The notes under the pieces were generated by a model that made no database searches, was not told the origin of the DNA, and saw only the letters and a program-made list of their open reading frames with translations. The translations under genes were made by a program, and so were the position numbers. Below, piece by piece: positions 57,023-64,000 of a DNA stretch of 64,000 nt. The DNA comes from a bacterium (GTDB taxonomy: Bacteria; Planctomycetota; UBA1135; UBA2386), in assembly GCA_024743115.1 (NCBI GenBank), contig JANSXC010000005.1, positions 186,001 through 250,000 on the forward strand, read 5' to 3'. How positions within the stretch are numbered: the stretch's first letter is position 1; each line of letters starts with the position of its first letter.

Positions 57023-58036
57023 ATGCGTCGTCTGTTCCTTGCCGTGCCCCTTGTCCTCGGTCTGACTCCCGCCGCGATCTGCCAGGCGCAGATCTGGGAT
57101 GCCGCAACCGACTACTCCTCGACCCAGAATCCAAACGGCGCATGGACGTATGGCTGGTCGTTGAACCGGGGCGCCCCGATCAATCTCTACAACAACGCGA
57201 ACATCAACTTCTGCTCCAGCCTCGCGGGCTGGTCACGACAGTTCCCGCAGTATCCGCAGGTTGCCAAGAACGAGACCGGCAGCACCGTCTGCTGCTCCTC
57301 GACACGCATGCCGAACGGCCAGGTCTATCTGCACCCCGGTTCGAGCGGTGAGAACTCGGTGCTCCGCTGGACTGCCCCCTCGGACGGCTACTACTTCATC
57401 GAAACCGGTTTCGGCGGGGTCGACCACCGGTTCCCTACCAACAGCGACGTCGCCGTGTTGCACAACCTGCAGACGCTGTCGAGCGCAGAGCTCAACGCGT
57501 TCAGTGGGCCACAGTCGTGCTCGAGTTCGGCGTTCGGCCTGCTCCACACCTGGTCGGGCACACTGCAGTTGTTTGCCGGAGACACGATCGACTGCAACGT
57601 CGGGTTCGGTCAGAACCAACGCTTCAACGGCGATTCGACCCTCGTGCGAATGCGTGTTACTCGCGTCACCGAGCGCATCACGCTCGGTGGCCCGTGTGGC
57701 GGCCAGCTGCAGTACGGCACCGGCCTGCCGTTCCTGGGTCAGAACGTCAGCCTCGGTGTTTCGAGCGCACCGACGAGCGCGTTCGGCCTCGTCAACCTCG
57801 CGGCCGGGGCGCCCACGCCCACGACCATTCTCGGCTGCACGATCTATCCGAGCCTCGCGAGCCAGATGGCCTCGATCACGTTCACGACGACGCCGCTCGG
57901 CGGCTGGCAGAGTTCGGTGGCGCTCCCGAACACGACAGCATGGCACGGCTTTCAGATCACCTCACAGGCGCTCGTGCTCGACGCCGCTGCACCCAACAAC
58001 GTGCAGTTCTCGGGCGGCGTGCTCTGGACGCTCTGA
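57023..58036 (+). CDS. Secreted Cys-rich protein with shared C-terminal domain
   Basis: 337-residue exported protein with a signal peptide (about 1-22). The N-terminal part is beta-rich with several Cys ('INFCSSLAGWSRQFPQYPQV', 'GSTVCCSSTRMPNG') and an S-D-G-Y-Y-F-I-E-T segment as in bacterial pre-peptidase-like domains. The C-terminal 120 residues ('GPCGGQLQYGTGLPFLGQNV', G-C-T-I-Y-P-S-L-A-S, 'WHGFQITSQALVLDAAAPNN') follow the same order as the ends of the proteins at 11797-12756 and 47137-49038. The ATG at 57023 has a GGAG ribosome site about 7 nt upstream. Function is unknown. Confidence 0.82.
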   Translation: MRRLFLAVPLVLGLTPAAICQAQIWDAATDYSSTQNPNGAWTYGWSLNRGAPINLYNNANINFCSSLAGWSRQFPQYPQVAKNETGSTVCCSSTRMPNGQVYLHPGSSGENSVLRWTAPSDGYYFIETGFGGVDHRFPTNSDVAVLHNLQTLSSAELNAFSGPQSCSSSAFGLLHTWSGTLQLFAGDTIDCNVGFGQNQRFNGDSTLVRMRVTRVTERITLGGPCGGQLQYGTGLPFLGQNVSLGVSSAPTSAFGLVNLAAGAPTPTTILGCTIYPSLASQMASITFTTTPLGGWQSSVALPNTTAWHGFQITSQALVLDAAAPNNVQFSGGVLWTL

Positions 58037-58096
58037 TCAGGACGGCATTGCCCGCTCAGTTCTGACCACCGGGCCGTTGGCAGGCGTGAACAACGA

Positions 58097-59677
58097 TCAT
58101 CGGACGGTCCGCTCGACGAGCGCGTAACGCGCGCCGGCAGTCAAAGTCACGCCAGGCTTGCCGGGCACGTAGAAGGTCACCGCGTTCGCCCCGATGACGG
58201 TCCCGGTGTCACCCTCCACCCAGAGCGCGGTCTTCTCGTCCACACCGATGCCGAGGAACTGCGGGTAGCGCGCCACGAGCTTCTCGAACTCCGGTCCACG
58301 ATCACGCTGCAGGAAATGGGCATCGAGAACGACTCCGGGTAAGAGCCCGAGCGCGCGCGTGTATGCCGGGTGCATCAGCTCGCGATTGGTCCGCGGGTTG
58401 CCGCGCACGAGCAACTGCCCAAGAACCTGACACCCCGCAGAGCTGCCGCCGACGATGCCACCCCTGTCCAACACGTCGGCGAGCAGACCCGGAACGCTGG
58501 TGTGCTCATAGCTGTCCATGACGCGATAGGTCCGGCCGCCGTCGATCCATACGCCGGTCGCCGCCCGCAAGGTGGCGAGTTGGCGCTCGTCGCGTTCGAT
58601 CGCCTCCGGATCACTCGCGTGGAGCACCGTGACCGTCTTGCAACCGAGGCTCCGCAATCGTCGATAACTGTACGAGCTCGGCTGCTGCCCCGGCTCCGCC
58701 GAACCCGCGCTGGGAATACAGACGATGCGCGCCGCGGCTCCGCCGGCTGCGGCGAGGAACCGTTCGAACGTCGAATCGTCGACACCTCGGCCACCGTGAA
58801 GCACGAGGGCGCCCTTCTGCAATCGGGGAGGTGCCGGTTCGGCAGGCGGGAAGACCGGCCCCAGCCGCTGCCGCGCTTCGCGACACCAGGCCACGAAGTC
58901 GACCGCGTAACCCGGTCGCTCCTGTGGATCGAACGTCGAGTACGGCGAGATCTCTGCCGCGCGCGCAGCCCAGCCGGCATTGGCCGCCACTCGCACCCGC
59001 GCGACCCCGGGACCGTAGGCGCAGACGCGGCGACCCGTGTGAACCGCGAGCGCAGCCTCGGGCGGCACGCGCCATTGCACGACACCCGGCACCGGTGCGC
59101 GATCCGGCCGGTTGGCCCGGCCATCGCGGGTCGCGACAAACTCGGACCGGGGCAGGAACGCTGGTGCACCAGACGCGGGCCTTCGCACGAGAGCAACCGC
59201 AGCAGCCCCCGCGCCGCCGAGCGCACCACCGCGCGCCAGGACACCCGCGAGCATTGCGCGCCCGATCCGGTCTTCGAGTAGTTCCGTCGCGGCGTCCTCC
59301 AACCAAACGCCGCGCGCATGCAGCAGAGCCAGCAACGCGGTGTCGTCACCGCCGTTCTGCAGGTCGGCCGAACCGATGCGCAGCTCCTCGACCGCCACCG
59401 CGCCACGAGCTCGGAGTCGGTCCGCGACCCAGCTGTCGCTGGCACCCGACTCGGCTTTGGCCGCCAGCACGACGATGGGACGCGTAACGCCACCGGCGAG
59501 ATTGAGGAACACATCGATGCCGCCGTCACAGACCTGGCTCGATCCCGCCAGCACGAGAGCCCCTGCGATCGGTCGACAGACTTCGTCAGCAACGGACCGG
59601 CCAACGCCCTGCGCCGATAGCGCGGCCATGGCCAAGGCCGCGACAATCACCCACCGCACGATCAGCGTTCTCGTCAT
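58097..59677 (-). CDS. Cyanophycinase-like S51 peptidase with a duplicated, inactive-looking N-terminal domain
   Basis: 526-residue exported protein (signal about 1-23). The C-terminal half (about 285-500) is an S51/cyanophycinase domain: 'GALVLHGGRGVDDSTFERFL', 'VWIDGGRTYRVMD', the nucleophile elbow G-G-S-S-A-G-C, and 'LDAHFLQRDRG' with the His. The N-terminal half repeats the same order ('GALVLAGSSQVCDGGIDVFL', 'ALLHARGVWLEDAA') but its elbow reads G-G-A-G-A-A, without Ser, so it is probably inactive. Cyanophycinases cut multi-Asp-Arg storage polymer; this one may cleave another peptide. Its start overlaps the fucosidase stop as ATGA. Confidence 0.88.
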   Translation of the reverse strand: MTRTLIVRWVIVAALAMAALSAQGVGRSVADEVCRPIAGALVLAGSSQVCDGGIDVFLNLAGGVTRPIVVLAAKAESGASDSWVADRLRARGAVAVEELRIGSADLQNGGDDTALLALLHARGVWLEDAATELLEDRIGRAMLAGVLARGGALGGAGAAAVALVRRPASGAPAFLPRSEFVATRDGRANRPDRAPVPGVVQWRVPPEAALAVHTGRRVCAYGPGVARVRVAANAGWAARAAEISPYSTFDPQERPGYAVDFVAWCREARQRLGPVFPPAEPAPPRLQKGALVLHGGRGVDDSTFERFLAAAGGAAARIVCIPSAGSAEPGQQPSSYSYRRLRSLGCKTVTVLHASDPEAIERDERQLATLRAATGVWIDGGRTYRVMDSYEHTSVPGLLADVLDRGGIVGGSSAGCQVLGQLLVRGNPRTNRELMHPAYTRALGLLPGVVLDAHFLQRDRGPEFEKLVARYPQFLGIGVDEKTALWVEGDTGTVIGANAVTFYVPGKPGVTLTAGARYALVERTVR

Positions 59678-61164
59678 CTCGGTATCTCGACGGCAGTCAA
59701 ATGATGAAGGGCCATGCTTCGAATGTGTGGCGCCGCGGCCGCCTCGGTCACGACCAGGCGCAGCTCCGCACCATGATGAACGGCCCCGAGCCGATGGATC
59801 CGCTTGTGCCCGATGCACGAACCCGAACCGATCACCGACCAGCGGTCGCCGCGCCTGATCTGCAGTTCGTAAGCCCGCACGCGTTCTCCGCAACGGATGT
59901 CTTCCTGCAACACGACACAATCGAAAACCGAACCGCGCGGCAACTCGAGCTCGACGATGCCGCCCGCCCCGATGGCGGTCGCAGCCGCCGCGGCAACGGG
60001 GTCGCCAAACATCGCGGCGATCGTCGCACCGAACTCCTGCAGCCTGGCTACGTCGGCCGCCGGGAGCAGACCGCGATCATCCGGTGTCAGGCCGAGGATC
60101 AATGTCGAGTTGCGCCCGACGGACTTGCAATACATGTCGACGAGCCGATCGAGCGGATAGATCAAACGCTCATCGCCGGGCTCCCAGAACCACTCGTGGC
60201 CACCGAACCCGCGCAACGGCGCGTCCGACATCGCTGGCAGCCAGAACGCACCATCGGGATCGCCCGACTTGAGCAACGCAAACCCGTTCTTCGCGATCTC
60301 CGGGCGCGCGCTCTCTCCCGACCCCGTCACGGGATAGGGGAACGTCGCCCAGCACGGATACGCGACAGTCCCCGATTCCGAGCCACCCCAACGCGCGTCG
60401 GCCCGATCGAGGCCGTGATAGAACACGGCGTCCGGCTGGTGCTTCGCGACGATCGCCAACAGGTCCGGACCACCCTGCGCGGGCCCGTGGCAACCGCCAT
60501 CGAACCAGAACTCGAACCAGTCGCCGTACCGCGTGCAGATCTCCTCGACCTCACGCTCGACGAGCTCGTTGTAATCTGCCTGAGTGATCGAACTGCGATC
60601 CGTCACCCGAAAGTCGAACACCCCGAGCTGCGCGTTCCATCGCGTGCCGAGGTAGATCCCCGGCAGAACGCCGTGGGCGACACACGAGTCGTGAAATTCT
60701 CGCACGATGTCACGCTTGCCATCCCCCCACGCCACGTTCTTCAGACAGAACGGATTGACGTCGGACTGCCAGAGCCGAAACCCGGTCTCGTGCGATGCGG
60801 TCAGGATCGCAAACCGCGCACCCGCTGCCTTCGCGGCCCGCACCCACTGGTCGGTATCGAGCTGCGCCGGCTGAAAGTGATCCGTACTCTGCCACGGCGT
60901 GACACGATTCTTGCTCTGCACGTATCGGCCGTCGGCACAGGTGTGCAAGTCGTAGTGGAACACCACGCCGAACTCCGCTTCCTGCCACGCCAACTGCGTC
61001 GCGGTCGGCACCGGACCGGCGGGCTCGGATGTGCAAACAGCGTTGCGGGTCGCGCAACCAGTGATGGTCACGGCAAGAGCGAGGCCAGAAGCCAACCATA
61101 CCCGTGCTCCTCGGCCGGGCCGGCAGCCCGACAGGTGCCCGCGAGTCTCGAACACGCGCTCCAT
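59674..61164 (-). CDS. Alpha-L-fucosidase (GH29)
   Basis: 496-residue secreted protein with a lipoprotein-like signal (I-T-G-C). GH29 blocks: 'FGVVFHYDLHTC', 'ARFAILTASHETGFRLWQSD', 'CTRYGDWFEFWFDGGCHG' with the catalytic nucleophile Asp in W-F-D-G, and 'SVGRNSTLILGLTPDDRGLL'. A C-terminal beta domain ('GSGSCIGHKRIHRL') completes it. It hydrolyses alpha-linked fucose, as on sulfated fucans, which fits the two sulfatases and the acetylesterase elsewhere in the window. It is co-transcribed with the cyanophycinase-like gene. Confidence 0.92.
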   Translation of the reverse strand: MERVFETRGHLSGCRPGRGARVWLASGLALAVTITGCATRNAVCTSEPAGPVPTATQLAWQEAEFGVVFHYDLHTCADGRYVQSKNRVTPWQSTDHFQPAQLDTDQWVRAAKAAGARFAILTASHETGFRLWQSDVNPFCLKNVAWGDGKRDIVREFHDSCVAHGVLPGIYLGTRWNAQLGVFDFRVTDRSSITQADYNELVEREVEEICTRYGDWFEFWFDGGCHGPAQGGPDLLAIVAKHQPDAVFYHGLDRADARWGGSESGTVAYPCWATFPYPVTGSGESARPEIAKNGFALLKSGDPDGAFWLPAMSDAPLRGFGGHEWFWEPGDERLIYPLDRLVDMYCKSVGRNSTLILGLTPDDRGLLPAADVARLQEFGATIAAMFGDPVAAAAATAIGAGGIVELELPRGSVFDCVVLQEDIRCGERVRAYELQIRRGDRWSVIGSGSCIGHKRIHRLGAVHHGAELRLVVTEAAAAPHIRSMALHHLTAVEIPR

Positions 61165-61347
61165 TCGATGAGTTCTACCGGACCATCAGGTCGCAGCCGC
61201 GGGAGAACCGGGCACGGAGTGGAACCTCACCTGGAATAGCGCAGAAGCCGACCTGGGGCTGGGCTCGGGCGGCCCCAACCAATAGACCAATGATTGTCAC
61301 TGCGGACGCCATCCTGCGTTCGCCCGCTCATACGGAATAGCCACACA

Positions 61348-61800
61348 ATGAAGATCACGGTCAACGGCACCGAGCACGACCTCGGCGAGATCGATCCGAC
61401 GACGCCGCTGCTCTGGGTATTGCGCGACGAACTCGGGCTCACGGGTACGCGCTTCGGCTGCGGCAAAGGCCTCTGCGGCGCATGCACCGTGCACCTTGGC
61501 GGCGCGCCGACGCGTTCCTGCCTGCTGCCGGTGCAAGCCGTAACGGCCGAGATCACGACGATCGAAGGCCTCTCGAAGAACGGCGATCACCCCGTGCAGG
61601 AATCGTGGCGCGAACTCTGCGTGCCGCAGTGCGGCTATTGCCAGTCCGGCCAGATGATGACGGCGGCAGCGCTGCTCGCCGACGGCTCCAAACCGGACGA
61701 CGAGAAGATCGACGCCGCGATGGCCGGCAACATCTGTCGCTGCGGCACCTATCCCCGCATCCGCCAGGCCATCCATCGGGCGGCGGGAGGTGCGAAATGA
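61348..61800 (+). CDS. 2Fe-2S subunit of a xanthine-dehydrogenase-family oxidoreductase
   Basis: 150-residue subunit. It carries both iron-sulfur sites of the family: the plant-type ferredoxin motif '[14 protein letters not shown]' with its fourth Cys in R-S-C-L-L, and the second cluster motif '[10 protein letters not shown]' with '[13 protein letters not shown]'. It passes electrons from the molybdenum subunit to an acceptor, as in isoquinoline or aldehyde oxidoreductases (IorA-like). The ATG at 61348 gives normal length. Its stop overlaps the next gene by 4 nt (ATGA, 61797-61800). Confidence 0.95.
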   Translation: MKITVNGTEHDLGEIDPTTPLLWVLRDELGLTGTRFGCGKGLCGACTVHLGGAPTRSCLLPVQAVTAEITTIEGLSKNGDHPVQESWRELCVPQCGYCQSGQMMTAAALLADGSKPDDEKIDAAMAGNICRCGTYPRIRQAIHRAAGGAK

Positions 61801-64000
61801 CATCCGTCGAACCACGCGGCTTCGACCGCCGCCAGTTCCTCTCCGGCATCGGTACGGGCAGCGCGCTGCTCGTCGGCTCGCAGCTGAGCGCCGGTACGAT
61901 CCTGCCGGGCAGCGTGCTCGAGCAGACGGCCCCGACGAACGAACCGCTGCAGCCGTCGATCTGGCTTGCCATCGCCGAGGACGGCAGCGTTCGGATCTGG
62001 ACGCATCGCTCCGAGATGGGCACGGGCATTCGCACGAGCCTGCCCATGGTCGTCGCGGACGAGCTCGGCGCGGACTGGGACAAGGTGACCATCGAGCAGG
62101 CGCTCGGCGATCGCCGGTACGGGTCGCAGAACACCGATGGCTCGCGCAGTATCCGGCGGTTCTACGAGCCGATGCGTCGCGCCGGAGCCGCCGCCAGGGC
62201 GATGCTCGAACAGGCCGCGGCCAAGGAATGGAACGTCGACGCGAAGCAGTGCGCCGCCCGTGAGCACGCGGTGCACGGTCCCGACGGCAAACGCCTCGGC
62301 TTCGGCGAACTCGTGGCGGCCGCGCGCGAGCTGTCGCCGCCGAAGACCGAAGATCTCACGTTCAGAAAGCCCGCAGAACGCCGCTACGTCGGCAAGGACG
62401 AGGTCCGCTTCTACGACCTCGACGACATCCTGATGGGCAAGGCGAAGTTCGGCGCCGACGTGCGACCCGAAGGCATGGTGTTCGCGGCCATCTGGCGCGT
62501 CCCGGTGCTCGGCGGAACCATCGATTCGTTCGACGCCACGGCCGCGAAGGCGGTGCCGGGCGTAACCGAAGTCGTCGAACTCGACCTGTTCGAAGGCCCC
62601 CCGGCGTTCCAGGCGCTGGGCGGCATAGCGGTCATCGGGCGCAACACCCATGCCGCCACGCGCGGTCGCGACGCCCTCGAAGTCAAATGGAGTGGCGGCG
62701 ACAACGCGGGATTCTCGAGCCCGGCGTTCGATGCCGAGATGCAGGCCACTGCCCAAGAACCCGGCCGCGTCGTTCGCGAAGTCGGTGATGTCGACGGCGC
62801 GATGAAGGCGGCCGGCGCGAAGCACGAAGCGATGTACACCGTGCCGTTCCTCGCGCACGCTCAGATGGAACCGCTCGCGGCCGTCGCCAGCGTGACCGAC
62901 GGCAAGTGCACGGTCTGGGCGCCGACCCAGAACCCCCAGGCGGCACAGGGCGCCATCGCGGCGGCGCTCGGCATCAACCCGAAGAACGTCGAGGTGCACG
63001 TCACGCTGCTCGGCGGCGGATTCGGCCGCAAGAGCAAGCCCGACTTCGCGGTCGAAGCTGCGCTGCTTGCGCAGAAGCTCGGTAAACCCGTACGCGTGCA
63101 GTGGACGCGCGAGGACGACACCCGGTTCGACTACTACCACTCGGCCGCCGCCGTGCACGTCGAGGCGGGGCTCGGCGACGACGGCATGCCAACTGCCTGG
63201 CTGCAGCGCTCGGTGTTCCCGCCGATCTCGCTGACGTTCAGCCCACGCGCGGACATGCCGTCGGCCGGTGAACTCGGGCTCGGGTTCACGGACCTGCCGT
63301 ATCCGATCACGAACATCCGCTGCGAAGCGGGCCGCGCCCGCGCCAAGACCCGGATCGGCTGGATGCGTTCCGTGCACCACGTGCAGCACGCGTTCTCCGA
63401 GTGCTCGTTCGTCGACGAACTGGCGGCCAAGGCCGGCGCGGATCCGCTCGAGTATCTGGTGAAGCTCATCGGCGAACCGCGGCACGTCGACCTTACCGGC
63501 GTCGAATACCCGAACCAGGGCGAGCCACTCGAGCGCTACCCCGTCGACACCGGCCGACTCCTGCGCGTGTTGAAGCACGTCGCCGAGAAAGCGAACTGGG
63601 GCCGCAAGCTGCCTCAGGGCAAGGGGCTCGGCATCGCCGCACATCGCAGCTTCCTCGGCTACGTCGCGACCGTCGTCGAGGTCGAAGTTTCGAAGGCCGG
63701 TACGGTCCGCATCCCGCGCGTCGACATCGGCATCGACGCCGGCACGATCGTCAACCCCGATCGCGTGCGCGCACAGCTCGAAGGCGCCGCGACGTTTGGC
63801 ATCGGCATCGCGCTGCTGGGCGAGATCACGTTCGCGGACGGTGCCGTGCAGCAGGGCAACTACCACGACTTCCTCGTGCCCCGGATGCCCGAGGCTCCAC
63901 GGGAGGTTCATACGTACCTGCTACCCAACGACGCGCCGCCGTCGGGTGTCGGCGAAACCGGCACGCCGCCCATGGCGCCGGCGCTCTGCAACGCGATCTT
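61797..64000 (+). CDS. Molybdopterin-binding subunit of a xanthine-dehydrogenase-family oxidoreductase (cut by the right edge)
   Basis: 734 residues lie in the window and the frame stays open at the edge. The N-terminus has a twin-arginine signal ([10 protein letters not shown]), so the complex is probably exported folded, as in IorB-type enzymes. Visible family blocks are '[20 protein letters not shown]', '[14 protein letters not shown]', '[20 protein letters not shown]' and near the end G-V-G-E-T-G-T-P-P with the catalytic Glu. It oxidises an aldehyde or N-heterocycle using the partner 2Fe-2S subunit. The substrate is unknown. Confidence 0.93.
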   Translation, partial: MTSVEPRGFDRRQFLSGIGTGSALLVGSQLSAGTILPGSVLEQTAPTNEPLQPSIWLAIAEDGSVRIWTHRSEMGTGIRTSLPMVVADELGADWDKVTIEQALGDRRYGSQNTDGSRSIRRFYEPMRRAGAAARAMLEQAAAKEWNVDAKQCAAREHAVHGPDGKRLGFGELVAAARELSPPKTEDLTFRKPAERRYVGKDEVRFYDLDDILMGKAKFGADVRPEGMVFAAIWRVPVLGGTIDSFDATAAKAVPGVTEVVELDLFEGPPAFQALGGIAVIGRNTHAATRGRDALEVKWSGGDNAGFSSPAFDAEMQATAQEPGRVVREVGDVDGAMKAAGAKHEAMYTVPFLAHAQMEPLAAVASVTDGKCTVWAPTQNPQAAQGAIAAALGINPKNVEVHVTLLGGGFGRKSKPDFAVEAALLAQKLGKPVRVQWTREDDTRFDYYHSAAAVHVEAGLGDDGMPTAWLQRSVFPPISLTFSPRADMPSAGELGLGFTDLPYPITNIRCEAGRARAKTRIGWMRSVHHVQHAFSECSFVDELAAKAGADPLEYLVKLIGEPRHVDLTGVEYPNQGEPLERYPVDTGRLLRVLKHVAEKANWGRKLPQGKGLGIAAHRSFLGYVATVVEVEVSKAGTVRIPRVDIGIDAGTIVNPDRVRAQLEGAATFGIGIALLGEITFADGAVQQGNYHDFLVPRMPEAPREVHTYLLPNDAPPSGVGETGTPPMAPALCNAI

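Noticed and set aside
61749-63911. 720-codon antisense frame under the molybdopterin subunit
   Set aside because: The sense strand encodes an unmistakable molybdopterin oxidoreductase that runs off the edge; the antisense frame has no motif.

Overview
The window looks like a high-GC (about two thirds G+C by eye) chromosome segment of a Planctomycetota bacterium. This rests on gene content, not on any database search. Marker families include PSD1-type cytochrome proteins (DUF1549/DUF1553), DUF1501, DUF1552, DUF1587/1588/1592/1585, DUF1080 (3-keto-disaccharide hydrolase-like), Cys-type sulfatases, a Ser/Thr kinase with a formylglycine-enzyme-like C-terminal domain, a BlaR1-like M56 protease fused to TonB, and several secreted proteins with a shared C-terminal domain. 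No tRNA, rRNA, CRISPR array, insertion sequence or phage gene was recognised. Long antisense open frames are common because of the GC bias and were left out.

Layout. 1-1.1 kb: start of a membrane protein that may be an exosortase, opposite two small envelope genes. 1.2-5.6 kb: DUF1080 protein, BlaI/M56-TonB regulatory pair with candidate operators, helical-repeat protein. 5.7-14.3 kb: monomeric NADP isocitrate dehydrogenase, exported RidA-like protein, a large BNR-repeat protein, a secreted protein, a sialate O-acetylesterase-like hydrolase and a COQ4-like protein. 14.3-21.2 kb: leftward operon of ABC ATPase, FtsX-type permease, CrtC/AttH-like lipoprotein, asparaginase-type Ntn hydrolase and sulfatase. 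21.4-26.9 kb: a protein with two trypsin-like domains, then a membrane Ser/Thr kinase. 27-30 kb: YigZ-like protein, a second sulfatase, a DUF962 protein and a second COQ4-like protein. 30.6-36.5 kb: amidohydrolase, PSD1 and DUF1501 genes joined by 4-nt stop/start overlaps. 36.5-40 kb: secretin-domain-like protein and a fused alpha/beta 2-oxoacid dehydrogenase E1.

40.2-43.0 kb is the most notable part. Two redox enzymes, a methionine sulfoxide reductase A and a BCP-type peroxiredoxin, each have an in-frame UGA exactly where the catalytic cysteine belongs. Each UGA is followed at a similar distance by a perfect 7-bp hairpin with a 5-nt loop starting GG, as expected for a bacterial SECIS element. 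Both proteins have export signals, so this looks like a pair of exported selenoproteins. Without UGA recoding both genes would be read as truncated.

43-64 kb: VOC protein, EEP-family hydrolase, a membrane protein, DUF72, a TrmK-like methyltransferase, a choice-of-anchor-B protein with a strong terminator, an ECF sigma factor fused to a membrane segment and a long repeat domain, a MYG1-like protein, the DUF1552 and DUF1592-type pair, a LamG-like lipoprotein, another secreted protein, a two-domain cyanophycinase-like protein with an alpha-L-fucosidase, and a 2Fe-2S/molybdopterin oxidoreductase pair cut by the right edge. The overall picture is of a heterotroph that breaks down sulfated and fucosylated polysaccharides, with a large exported proteome and elaborate envelope sensing.
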